From Hyphomicrobiales bacterium (GTDB lineage Bacteria > Pseudomonadota > Alphaproteobacteria > Rhizobiales > Xanthobacteraceae): 64,000 bases of DNA. Made by a program: the position numbers and the translations under genes. Shown piece after piece: positions 34,114 to 41,731 of the stretch (positions are counted from its first letter, which is position 1; each line of letters opens with the position of its first letter). The stretch lies in NCBI GenBank assembly GCA_016185205.1, contig JACPOA010000064.1:176342-240341 (forward strand). Direction: 5' to 3'. Under the pieces are notes generated by a model. The model did not search any database. It saw only the letters and a program-made list of their open reading frames with translations, and was not told where the DNA came from.

Positions 34114-34629
34114 ATGCCCGACAAGCCGCCCCCCTTCTGGCGCGCCAAGACCATGGCCGAGATGAGCAAGGCCGAATGGGAGAGCCTGTGCGACGGCTGC
34201 GGCCGCTGCTGCCTGAACAAGCTGATCGACGAGGACACCAACCAGACCGTGTTCACCGACGTCGGTTGCCGGCTGCTCGACGGCACCACCTGCCGCTGCA
34301 CCGACTATGCCCACCGCCAGGCGCGCGTGCGCGACTGCGTGCGGCTGACCCCGCGCAACGTCAAGCGGCTCTCCTGGCTGCCGCCGACCTGCGGCTATCG
34401 GCTGGTGGCGGAGGGGCGCGATCTGGCCTGGTGGCACCCGCTGGTCTCCGGCGACCCCGAGACGGTGCACAAGGCCGGCATCTCGGTGCGTGGCCGCGTG
34501 ACCGCGAGCGAGAAGGACGTGCCGGACAAGAAGCTCGAGGAGTACATCGTGAGCTGGCCGGGCAAGTGGCCGAAAGGCGCCAAGGGGCGTGTGCCGGCGA
34601 AGGCGAAGCAGTTTGCAAAGCGTAAATAG
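34114..34629 (+). CDS. YcgN family cysteine-cluster protein (UPF0260)
   Basis: The 171-residue protein has two Cys clusters, CDGCGRCC (about residues 26-33) and [15 protein letters not shown], plus DCVRLTP and WLPPTCGYR, all typical of YcgN/UPF0260 proteins, thought to bind metal or an Fe-S cluster. Function is unknown. It starts 15 nt after res and may be read from the same transcript. A 28-nt part near its 3' end is duplicated upstream of mod. Confidence 0.9.
   Translation: MPDKPPPFWRAKTMAEMSKAEWESLCDGCGRCCLNKLIDEDTNQTVFTDVGCRLLDGTTCRCTDYAHRQARVRDCVRLTPRNVKRLSWLPPTCGYRLVAEGRDLAWWHPLVSGDPETVHKAGISVRGRVTASEKDVPDKKLEEYIVSWPGKWPKGAKGRVPAKAKQFAKRK
34553..34580 (+). repeat. right copy of the 28-bp direct repeat (inside ycgN)
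   Basis: Partner of 29213-29240, one mismatch, same orientation, within the intact ycgN gene. Confidence 0.8.
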
Positions 34630-34638
34630 GGAGGTGCA

Positions 34639-35106
34639 CTACGGTTGGAACAGCCGCGGCTCGAGTGTGAACGGTGTGGCGGCCACAATTTTGATGCGCG
34701 ATCTGGCCGCGTGCCGATGATTGATCAGCACGTTGCGCTCGGGCGCGTTCGCGAGCGGCACGATCACCGATGGGACCAACAGCAGAGTTTCCGCGCCGCC
34801 ATCGAGCCATTCGTCGCCAATGTTTTGTGTGAGTGTCTCGCGCACCGTCCAGTCGACCGGCAGATCACTCAACGCCAATATACGCGTCGGAAGATCATCT
34901 GGGACGTCGTATTCGACCATTATCTGCGGCGGCAACAAGCTAGGATCGGTAACGTGCACGCGTTTTTCCAGCGCAGCCAGCGAAGGCACCGTCGAACAAT
35001 AAGTCACCGGGCGTCCTTGCGTGTTCCAGCGGCCGGCATTGGAAAGCCCATATCCCCCGTCGAAGTCACGCGCGCGCCGCAAACTCGATAGCCGCCACAG
35101 GCGCAT
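34639..35106 (-). CDS. RES-domain toxin
   Basis: The 155-residue protein has the RES pattern: an N-terminal Arg (MRLWRLSS), GGYGLSNAGRWNTQGRPVTYCS with the Gly-Arg-Trp core, then SLAALEKRVHV with the conserved Glu, and a C-terminal Asn/Pro-containing block. RES toxins degrade NAD+ and stop growth. It lies directly after the Xre/MbcA-type antitoxin gene with no gap, as in RES-Xre modules. The target has not been tested here; assignment is by family. Confidence 0.9.
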   Translation of the reverse strand: MRLWRLSSLRRARDFDGGYGLSNAGRWNTQGRPVTYCSTVPSLAALEKRVHVTDPSLLPPQIMVEYDVPDDLPTRILALSDLPVDWTVRETLTQNIGDEWLDGGAETLLLVPSVIVPLANAPERNVLINHRHAARSRIKIVAATPFTLEPRLFQP

Positions 35107-35556
35107 TTAAGCCGCCGCGCCCCAGTCGATCTTCGCCAAAATTTGTTCAACGACGCGGGCGCCCGATTCCGTTCGAGCAACATCCAGGGGCGACTTGCCA
35201 TCCAGGATGCCTAGATCTTTCCGAAGCCACCGGTTTGCTTTGTCAATGTCGCCGAACACATCCTCTGCCAGCGCTTGAATGCGCGTGAGCCTTACGACAC
35301 GGTCGGATTCGTCGAGCGTGAGCGGCTCTCGTTTTGTCTTGCGGTGTCGCAATGTGCGCGCCGGAATGATGAAGTGTTCGATTTCTTGTTTTGAGAAACC
35401 GGCGCGCTCGACGAAGCCGAGAACGCTCAAGCGAATGCCGTGATGGACGACGCGTGCAAGGTCGGCCTCGGAGGACACGTCCGTGCCCAGGCCCTGGCGC
35501 CCGCCCAGTTTGCGAAAGACGCTTTCGACGATCGGCTGTGGTGTTGGCGCAGACAT
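35107..35556 (-). CDS. Xre/MbcA/ParS-type antitoxin of the RES toxin
   Basis: The 149-residue protein has an Xre-like N-terminal part (LSVLGFVERAGFSKQEIEHF and PARTLRHRKTKREPLTLDES) and the C-terminal toxin-binding domain DUF2384 with EDVFGDIDKANRWLRKDLGILDGKSPLD. The ATG at 35556 is preceded by GGGAGGA at 5-nt spacing; a second ATG at 35580 is less likely. It probably represses its own promoter through the inverted repeat at 35576-35609. Confidence 0.9.
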   Translation of the reverse strand: MSAPTPQPIVESVFRKLGGRQGLGTDVSSEADLARVVHHGIRLSVLGFVERAGFSKQEIEHFIIPARTLRHRKTKREPLTLDESDRVVRLTRIQALAEDVFGDIDKANRWLRKDLGILDGKSPLDVARTESGARVVEQILAKIDWGAAA

Positions 35557-35575
35557 GGCATTCCTCCCGCTCATC

Positions 35576-35609
35576 GGCAATATGCCGACAATATAGTCGG
35601 CGTATTGCC
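35576..35609. promoter_or_regulatory. 14-bp-arm inverted repeat before RES-Xre operon (operator)
   Basis: ggcaatatgccgac and gtcggcgtattgcc, complementary at 13 of 14 positions, flank aatata. It lies 20 nt upstream of the antitoxin ATG and covers the likely promoter. Confidence 0.7.
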
Positions 35610-35730
35610 AAAAGCAACCTGCGCCAATTATGCTTGCCGCTCGCTTGCAAAAAGACGCTTATTAATGGGACATATCATAAGCATAGGCTGCCGGTGGTTT
35701 CGTCTGTGACAAGCGGCTACGTGCATTCCA

Positions 35731-35847
35731 GTGGCCGCATCCGACATCGAATGGACCGAGGCGACGTGGAATCCGCTCGCCGGCTGCGCCGTGCTCTCGC
35801 CCGGCTGCACGCTGGCTTCGTCAGGAATTAATACCTTGACAGCGTGA
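35731..35847 (+). pseudogene. remnant of DUF5131 (phage Gp37/Gp68-like) gene
   Basis: From a GTG, the frame reads [18 protein letters not shown] and SPGC, the conserved N-terminus of DUF5131 proteins (radical-SAM-like, often phage-linked), which continue with a further Cys motif. Here similarity stops after 27 residues and a stop codon follows at 35847. The remainder of the gene is missing. It is probably a relic of an earlier mobile insertion. Confidence 0.7.
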
Positions 35848-35897
35848 CGCTACTCCGCTACTCTTCCAGCATCCTCCACAACTGCATCCGGTGTCCC

Positions 35898-36554
35898 ATG
35901 ACACGCCGCTCCTCGGTGCGCGCGCAGGCGCGCAGGATTTATCGCGACCCGCCTTCGCTGCGCTTCGGCGAGGCGAGCCCCTCCCCAGAGGAGACGACCG
36001 ACCTCACCGAACGCGCGCGGGCGCTCTACGAGGACAGCGCAGTGCCGGTGCGCGAGATCGCGCGGCTTGCCGGCGTCACCGAGCGCACGATCTACAAATA
36101 CGCCGCCAAGCACGCTTGGAAGCCGCGCTACCGTTGGTCGCCGGAGCGCGGCTGGCGCGCGCGGGCGAAATTCGCCCCGGTCCAGGGCGCCGGCGCCCGC
36201 TTCATCCGCCGCGAAGACAAAGGCCGGCCGTTCGCCACCGGGCTCAAGGCCACCGATCCGGCAGGCCGCGCGCGGGCCGCGGTGGAGTGCGAGCAGGCCG
36301 AGCGCGTGGCGCGCGCCGCGCAGGCGGAGGCGGAGGACGAGCGTCGCTTCGAGGACTACATGCGCGCTGGCGCCGCCGTCAATCGGACGCTGGACCAACT
36401 GCAGCGCTATCGAAACGAGCAGGCGAAGCTGCCGCCGGCCCAACGCGCCCCGGCTGACGATCCTCTTCTTGACGGGCTGCGCATGAGCGTCGATGCCGCG
36501 ACGGACTGGTGGCGGGAGAGCGGGAGACTGTGGCATGAGGGCGGGAAGGGGTAG
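35898..36554 (+). CDS. HTH protein, phage terminase-small-subunit-like
   Basis: The 218-residue basic protein has an N-terminal helix-turn-helix, SAVPVREIARLAGVTERTIY (about residues 49-68), followed by KYAAKHAWKPRYRW, as in terminase small subunits and related DNA-binding proteins. The rest is Ala/Arg-rich and helical (RAAVECEQAERVARAAQAEA). The ATG at 35898 trims an 18-codon extension. It sits next to a phage-type gene remnant, but no other phage genes are nearby. Function as a DNA-binding protein is inferred. Confidence 0.65.
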   Translation: MTRRSSVRAQARRIYRDPPSLRFGEASPSPEETTDLTERARALYEDSAVPVREIARLAGVTERTIYKYAAKHAWKPRYRWSPERGWRARAKFAPVQGAGARFIRREDKGRPFATGLKATDPAGRARAAVECEQAERVARAAQAEAEDERRFEDYMRAGAAVNRTLDQLQRYRNEQAKLPPAQRAPADDPLLDGLRMSVDAATDWWRESGRLWHEGGKG

Positions 36555-36556
36555 GT

Positions 36557-37312
36557 CTACCGTCGCGGCCCAATCGGCACATCGTAAGAGCGCGCATCGG
36601 GCACTGAATAAGTGAAATGCCACCATTCGCGGAAATAATTCTTGAAGCCGTGCTGGCGCATGGCGGCTAGCAGCGTGGCGCGCGCGCGCTTCTGCTCCGA
36701 TGAAATCGCGTTGCTGGCGGTGTGGCTGCGCGCATCGAAGCAGTCGAAGCCGGTGCCCATGTCGAGGCTCGAGTCGGGCGCGCGCTGCGCGGCCGGCCCG
36801 GTGCAGGCGCCGTAGCGCGCCGCCGGATCGAATGCCGCGGCCGGCGCTGCCGGCAGTTTCACCAGCGTGAGATCGATGGCGGTGCCGGTCGAATGCGCCG
36901 ACTGCGCCGCGATGTAGCCGGACGCGAACAGCGTGCGCTTCTCCAGCGCCGGATAGAAACGCTTGCCGGCATCGGCGGCGGCGCCGTCGTTAGCCCAGCG
37001 CGCCATGGCGGCGACCGCGCGCCGTGGCCGGTAGCAATCGTAGACTTTCAAGTTCAGTTGCTGGCGCGCGAGCTCGGCCTGCACGCGGGCGAGCGCTTGC
37101 GCCACCTCGCGCCGCAGCACGCATTCTCCCGCGCCATAGCCGGGCAGGGGACGGCCGACGAAATTGTCAGGGCCGGCATAGCGCATGTCCTGCACGATGC
37201 TGCCATCGACATCGCGCAGATAGACCATGCCGTCCGGCAACGCCTCGCGCGCGGCGATGGGCGCGGTCGGTAGCAGCAGGCTCAGCAGTGCGGCGAGGCC
37301 AGGTGCGCGCAT
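36557..37312 (-). CDS. D-alanyl-D-alanine dipeptidase (VanX/DdpX type, M15D)
   Basis: The 251-residue protein has a signal peptide (MRAPGLAALLSLLLPTAPIA) and a zinc-peptidase domain. The zinc ligands are in SAHSTGTAIDLTL (S-x-H-x-x-G-x-A-x-D pattern) and the C-terminal EWWHFTY, with the catalytic Glu in that motif. VLRREVAQALARVQAEL and VYDCYRPRRAV also match. It hydrolyses D-Ala-D-Ala in the periplasm, probably for cell-wall recycling rather than vancomycin resistance, since vanA/H-type genes are absent. The long upstream frame extension is discarded. It diverges from the MFS gene. Confidence 0.9.
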   Translation of the reverse strand: MRAPGLAALLSLLLPTAPIAAREALPDGMVYLRDVDGSIVQDMRYAGPDNFVGRPLPGYGAGECVLRREVAQALARVQAELARQQLNLKVYDCYRPRRAVAAMARWANDGAAADAGKRFYPALEKRTLFASGYIAAQSAHSTGTAIDLTLVKLPAAPAAAFDPAARYGACTGPAAQRAPDSSLDMGTGFDCFDARSHTASNAISSEQKRARATLLAAMRQHGFKNYFREWWHFTYSVPDARSYDVPIGPRR

Positions 37313-37420
37313 GATCGATTCCGTTTCCGGTGAGGACTTTGCCCCGGCCGGCGCGCTCATGCCACCCCTGCGTTCGACCCCATTGCAATGACGCGGCGCG
37401 CGCGGCATCAAACGCGGGCC

Positions 37421-38941
37421 ATGAGCGCGAAAACCGCCAGATCGAAGCCGCGCGCCGGCAAAAGCGAGCCGCGCCATCTCACCCATCCCGAGGTCAGGGC
37501 GATCGTGCTCGGCATCATGCTGGCGATGTTCCTCGGCGCGCTCGACCAGACCATCGTCGCCACCGCGCTGCCGACCATCGGCCGCCACTTCGGCAATCTC
37601 GACGACCTGTCCTGGGTGGTCACCGCTTATCTGTTGACCGGCACCGCCTCGACCCCACTTTACGGCAAGCTGTCCGACATCCACGGCCGCCGCCCGGTGA
37701 TGCTGACCGCCATCGGCATTTTCATCGCCGGCTCGATTGTGTGCGCGCTGGCGCCGAGCATGACCGTGCTGGTGCTCGGGCGCGGGCTGCAGGGCTTGGG
37801 CGGCGGCGGGCTGATGGCGCTGGCGCAGACCATCATCGCCGACATCGTCTCACCGCGCGAGCGCGGCCGTTACCAGGGCTATATCGGCGCGGTGTTCGCG
37901 GCCTCCTCGGTGGGCGGGCCGGTGCTCGGCGGCTTCCTCACCGAGCATCTCGACTGGTCGCTGATCTTCTGGATCAATCTGCCGCTCGGCCTGGCCGCGC
38001 TCGGCATGACCTCGAGCGTGCTCAGACTGGTGCCGTTTCATCCGCGCAAGCACCGGCTCGACCTGATCGGCGCCGGCTTGATGATGTGCGCCTCGATCGC
38101 GCTGCTGCTGGCGCTGTCGTGGGGCGGGCGGCGCTACGAGTGGATCTCGGGTCCCACCGGCGCGCTGCTGCTCACGTCCGCCATCTTGTGGGGCCTGTTC
38201 GCCTGGCGGCTGGTGTCGACGCGCGAACCGTTCCTGCCGCTCACTGTGCTGGGCAATCCGGTGGTGCGCTGCGCGGCGCTGGCCGGCTCCTGCAACATGG
38301 GCGTGCTGGTCGGCATGACCATCTTCGTGCCGCTTTATTTCGAGGTGGTGCTGCATCTGTCGGCGAGCCAGTCGGGGCTGGCGCTGATCCCGCTGATGGG
38401 CACGGCCGTCTTATCCTCCACGCTCACCGGCCGGCTGATGATGCATGTCGAGCACTACAAGCGCATGCCGCTCATCGGGCTGACGCTGGCGATCCTGTCG
38501 CTCGGCCCACTGGCGATCTGGCCGGCCGAGATTCCGACCGCGCTGGTGCTGCTGCTGTTGACCCTGATCGGCGCGGGCTTAGGCACCGTGTTCCCGGTCT
38601 CCACGGTGTGCATGCAGAACGCGGTGTCGCGTTCGCAGATGGGCGTCGCCACCGGCGCCGCCAATTTCTTCCGCGCGCTGTTCTCGGCGCTGGTGGTGGC
38701 GGTACTGGGCGCCATCGTGCTGGGCGGGCTCGGCGGCGTCACCGGCATGTCGGTGGAGATGCTGGCGCGCGCGGCCTCCGCGCACGAGCTCAGCTTCGCG
38801 TTCCGCTTCGTATTTCTGGCCTGCGCGCTGGTGCTCACCTTCGGCATGGCGTTCCTGATCGCGATGGAGCAGCGCCCGCTGAAGGGACCGGCGCCGCCGC
38901 CGTCGCCGAGCGGGCCGGCCACCCCGATCCCGTCGCAGTGA
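37421..38941 (+). CDS. MFS drug exporter, DHA2 (EmrB/QacA) type
   Basis: The 506-residue protein has about 14 membrane segments. The DHA2 signature LDQTIVATALPTIGRHF (motif D1) is at the start, followed by GKLSDIHGRRPVM (motif A), RGLQGLGGGGLMAL (motif B) and VGGPVLGGFL (motif C). It is a proton-driven efflux pump of the inner membrane; substrates cannot be predicted. An upstream ATG at 37388 adds 11 residues and is less likely. The C-terminal tail is Pro-rich. Confidence 0.93.
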   Translation: MSAKTARSKPRAGKSEPRHLTHPEVRAIVLGIMLAMFLGALDQTIVATALPTIGRHFGNLDDLSWVVTAYLLTGTASTPLYGKLSDIHGRRPVMLTAIGIFIAGSIVCALAPSMTVLVLGRGLQGLGGGGLMALAQTIIADIVSPRERGRYQGYIGAVFAASSVGGPVLGGFLTEHLDWSLIFWINLPLGLAALGMTSSVLRLVPFHPRKHRLDLIGAGLMMCASIALLLALSWGGRRYEWISGPTGALLLTSAILWGLFAWRLVSTREPFLPLTVLGNPVVRCAALAGSCNMGVLVGMTIFVPLYFEVVLHLSASQSGLALIPLMGTAVLSSTLTGRLMMHVEHYKRMPLIGLTLAILSLGPLAIWPAEIPTALVLLLLTLIGAGLGTVFPVSTVCMQNAVSRSQMGVATGAANFFRALFSALVVAVLGAIVLGGLGGVTGMSVEMLARAASAHELSFAFRFVFLACALVLTFGMAFLIAMEQRPLKGPAPPPSPSGPATPIPSQ

Positions 38942-39018
38942 GCGCCGCTACCTTGCTTGTGCTCGCTCTATCGAGTGCAATACGCATGCGTGCCGAGCAG
39001 CACGTGCAGGGGGATTAA

Positions 39019-40809
39019 ATGGCTGCGCCGATTAACATCGACGCCTACAGCGATGCGCTCGTTGTGCTTGGTACGGCCGGCGTCGTCATTCCGGTCGTGC
39101 GCCGCTGGGGGCTCAGCCCCGTGCTCGGCTACCTTGCGGCCGGGGCGCTGCTCGGCCCGCTGGGGTTGGGCTCGCTCATCAATACATTTCCATTTCTGTA
39201 CTGGGTCACCGTGGTCGATGCCAAGAACGTCGCCGGCTTCGCCGAGCTTGGCGTTGTCTTCCTGCTCTTTCTGATCGGCATGGAGTTGTCCTACGAACGC
39301 TTGAAGGCCATGCGCCGCCTGGTGTTCGGCCTTGGCAGCCTGCAGATCATCCTCTCGGCAGCCATCATCGGCGGCATCGCAGTGCTGGCGGGCAATACAC
39401 CCGCTGTGTCGATCATCCTGGGCGCCTGCCTTGCCTTGTCGTCGACCGCGATTGTCGTCGAGGTGCTCTCCAACCAGGGCCGCCTCGCCACCACCGCCGG
39501 ACGCGCCAGTTTCTCCGTTCTGCTGGCGCAAGACTTGGCGGTGATCCCGATCCTGCTCTTTGTGTCTATTCTCGGCGCGGGCGCGAGCAGTTCGGTCATC
39601 ACCAGTCTGGTGCTGGCGCTGTTGAATGCGACGCTGGCCGTTGCGGCGATCGTGATCGTCGGCCGGTTGTTACTGCGGCCGCTTTTTCGTCTGGTTGCTT
39701 CCACCGGGACCAGCGAGCTATTCGTGGCGGCGGCATTGTTCGTGATTATCGGCACCGGGGTGGCGGCGGCCCTGGCCGGCCTTCCCATGGCGCTGGGAGC
39801 CTTCATTGCCGGCCTGTTGCTCGCCGAGACGGAGTTCCGCAAGGCCATCGAAACCACCATCGGTCCGTTCAAGGGGCTGCTGCTGGGCTTGTTCTTTTTT
39901 ACCGTCGGCATGAACATCGATTTCCGCGAGCTTGCGCGCCAGCCATTGTGGCTGTTCGCCTCCGTCGTCGGCCTCATCGGCATCAAGTCCATCCTGCTCA
40001 CCGGCCTCACGCGCATCTTTCGCGTGCCTTGGTCGGCGGCGATTGAAACCGGTCTTCTGCTCGGCCCCGGCGGCGAGTTCGCATTCGTCGGCATCGGCAT
40101 GGCAACGACGCTCGGGCTGATCACTGCCGATATATCGAGTTTCACCTTGGCGGTGACGTCGATCACGATGGCGCTTATTCCGGTGCTGTCGCACGTCGCA
40201 CGCCGATTGGCGCCGAAATTCGCGGACCACAAAGCGCTCGCTCCCGAGCTTGCCGTCGCACCGAGCGCTGGTACAGGACATGCGATCGTCGTCGGATACG
40301 GTCGCGTTGGACAGGTGGTCTGCTCGATGCTTGAGCGGCACAACGTTCGTTATATTGCCGTCGACCATGACGCCGATGCCGTTCCGGAGCATCGGCAAAG
40401 CGGGCGCGAGGTCTACTACGGTGATGCAACGCACCTAGAATTCCTGAAGAGCTGCGGCCTCAAGGACGTGAGAGCCGTGATCGTCACGGTTGCAGCGGCG
40501 GCCGCCATCGACGAAATCGTCGGGCAGGTACGCGCGCTGAGAAAGGACGTCATTATCGTCTCACGGGCGCGCGACGCCGCCCACGCGCGTCATCTTTATG
40601 CGATCGGCGTCACCGACGCCGTGCCGGAAACCATCGAGGCGAGCCTGCAGTTGTCGGAAGCCGCGCTGATTGGATTGGGGATGGCGACCGGGCTGGTCAT
40701 TGCCTCTGTGCACGAAAAACGCGACGAGTTTCGGCGTGAGTTGCAGCAGGCGGCGACGCAGACGGGGATCGAAACGACGCGTGCGGCCGGCAAGAGGTCC
40801 CCGTCGTAG
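39019..40809 (+). CDS. Kef-type K+/H+ antiporter (CPA2) with TrkA-N domain
   Basis: The 596-residue protein has about 12-13 membrane segments (residues 1-390) with LGYLAAGALLGP, FLIGMELS and LALSSTAIVVEVLSNQG. A cytoplasmic RCK/TrkA-N domain follows with the Rossmann motif IVVGYGRVGQVV (about residues 418-429) and the NAD-binding acidic end VDHDAD. It exports K+ or takes part in pH and electrophile protection. AGGGGG precedes the ATG. No KefF/KefG partner is seen nearby. Confidence 0.92.
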   Translation: MAAPINIDAYSDALVVLGTAGVVIPVVRRWGLSPVLGYLAAGALLGPLGLGSLINTFPFLYWVTVVDAKNVAGFAELGVVFLLFLIGMELSYERLKAMRRLVFGLGSLQIILSAAIIGGIAVLAGNTPAVSIILGACLALSSTAIVVEVLSNQGRLATTAGRASFSVLLAQDLAVIPILLFVSILGAGASSSVITSLVLALLNATLAVAAIVIVGRLLLRPLFRLVASTGTSELFVAAALFVIIGTGVAAALAGLPMALGAFIAGLLLAETEFRKAIETTIGPFKGLLLGLFFFTVGMNIDFRELARQPLWLFASVVGLIGIKSILLTGLTRIFRVPWSAAIETGLLLGPGGEFAFVGIGMATTLGLITADISSFTLAVTSITMALIPVLSHVARRLAPKFADHKALAPELAVAPSAGTGHAIVVGYGRVGQVVCSMLERHNVRYIAVDHDADAVPEHRQSGREVYYGDATHLEFLKSCGLKDVRAVIVTVAAAAAIDEIVGQVRALRKDVIIVSRARDAAHARHLYAIGVTDAVPETIEASLQLSEAALIGLGMATGLVIASVHEKRDEFRRELQQAATQTGIETTRAAGKRSPS

Positions 40810-40825
40810 TGAGGCTCTTAGACAT

Positions 40826-40841
40826 TTCAACTGTCATTGAA
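40826..40841. promoter_or_regulatory. ArsR-operator-like inverted repeat 1
   Basis: TTCAA-N6-TTGAA. A second copy with the same architecture and nearly the same centre lies at 40867. Spacing is 41 nt, about four helical turns. Confidence 0.55.
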
Positions 40842-40866
40842 CTGTCACTTGACCGGCGTTTCGTAT

Positions 40867-40882
40867 TTCAATAGTCATTGAA
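40867..40882. promoter_or_regulatory. ArsR-operator-like inverted repeat 2
   Basis: TTCAA-N6-TTGAA ends 2 nt before the arsR ATG. A repressor bound here would cover the start region. The longer shared direct repeat is atttcaa-x4-tcattgaac. Confidence 0.55.
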
Positions 40883-40884
40883 CG

Positions 40885-41238
40885 ATGAAAAAGCAGAATG
40901 CCGTCGCGATTCTGGCCGCGCTGGCGCAGGGCAGTCGCCTCGACGTGTTCCGCCTGCTGGTCGAGGCCGGCCCCGAAGGCATGCCGGCCGGCCACGTCGC
41001 CACCGCGCTGCGGTTGCCGCCGAGCGCGCTATCCTTTCACCTCGATCGCCTGCGCACAGCGGGTCTCGTCAGCGTTCGCCGCGATGGGCGCTCGCTGATC
41101 TACGCGGCGCGCTTTGAAGCGATGAATGCGCTGGTCGCCTATCTCACCGATCACTGCTGCCAGAACCGGCCGGAACTCTGCAAACCGAAAGTGCGCAGCG
41201 CCGGCGGGCGCAAGCGGGAAGCGAGGATACCGGCATGA
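40885..41238 (+). CDS. arsR: ArsR-family arsenic-responsive repressor
   Basis: The 117-residue winged-helix protein has AILAALAQGSRLDVFRLLVEAG, the recognition helix LPPSALSFHLDRLRTAGLV and the wing VRRDGRSLIYAA. The arsenite-binding cysteines are probably in the C-terminal HCCQNRPELC, not in the usual ELCVC site of the recognition helix, as in some alphaproteobacterial ArsR proteins. Its product releases DNA when arsenite binds. It overlaps arsC by 4 nt and is the first gene of arsR-arsC-acr3. Confidence 0.9.
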   Translation: MKKQNAVAILAALAQGSRLDVFRLLVEAGPEGMPAGHVATALRLPPSALSFHLDRLRTAGLVSVRRDGRSLIYAARFEAMNALVAYLTDHCCQNRPELCKPKVRSAGGRKREARIPA

Positions 41239-41729
41239 GCGATCGCCCGTTCAATGTGCTGTTCCTGTGCACCGGCAATTCGGCGCGCTCGGTCATGGCC
41301 GAGGCCATCCTGAACCGGGTGGGCGTGGGCAAATTCCACGCCTACAGCGCCGGCAGTCAGCCGAAGGGGCAGGTGCTTGCGGAAACGATCCGATTGCTGG
41401 AGAGCCTCGACTACGACACATCTAGCTTCCGCTCGAAGTCGTGGAGCGAGTTCGCCCAGCCGGGCGCGCCGGCGCTCGATTTCGTGTTCACCGTTTGCGA
41501 CGACGCGGCCGGCGAGAGCTGCCCGCTCTGGCCGGGCCAGCCGATGACCGCGCATTGGGGCATTCCCGATCCGGCCGCGGCCACCGGCTCGGCCGCCGAG
41601 GTGGCGCTGGCGTTCAAGCAGGCCTACCGTCTGCTGGCGCAGCGCATCGGGATTTTCGCCGCGCTGCCGTTTCGCTCGCTCGACCGATTGAGCTTGCAAG
41701 CAAAACTCAGGGAAATCGGGCGAGTCTGA
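41235..41729 (+). CDS. arsC: arsenate reductase ArsC (low-MW phosphatase type)
   Basis: The 164-residue enzyme reduces arsenate to arsenite. The P-loop CTGNSARS (C-x5-R) is at residues about 12-19, followed by AEAILNRVG and the PDPAAATGS segment with the acid Asp. It belongs to the thioredoxin/mycothiol-like LMW-PTP type rather than the glutaredoxin type. Start overlaps arsR (ATGA). The acr3 gene begins 2 nt after its stop. Confidence 0.93.
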   Translation: MSDRPFNVLFLCTGNSARSVMAEAILNRVGVGKFHAYSAGSQPKGQVLAETIRLLESLDYDTSSFRSKSWSEFAQPGAPALDFVFTVCDDAAGESCPLWPGQPMTAHWGIPDPAAATGSAAEVALAFKQAYRLLAQRIGIFAALPFRSLDRLSLQAKLREIGRV

Positions 41730-41731
41730 CC

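Noticed and set aside
33097..34470. 457-codon minus-strand frame over res and ycgN
   Set aside because: It is antisense to two genes with all expected motifs and has no recognisable domain.
36557..37684. 375-residue version of the dipeptidase
   Set aside because: The extra N-terminal 124 codons run antisense into the MFS gene start and precede a clear signal peptide beginning at 37312.
37330..39018. 562-codon plus-strand frame over the MFS gene
   Set aside because: It is an alternative frame of the exporter gene, rich in Arg/Ala, and has no hydrophobic segments.
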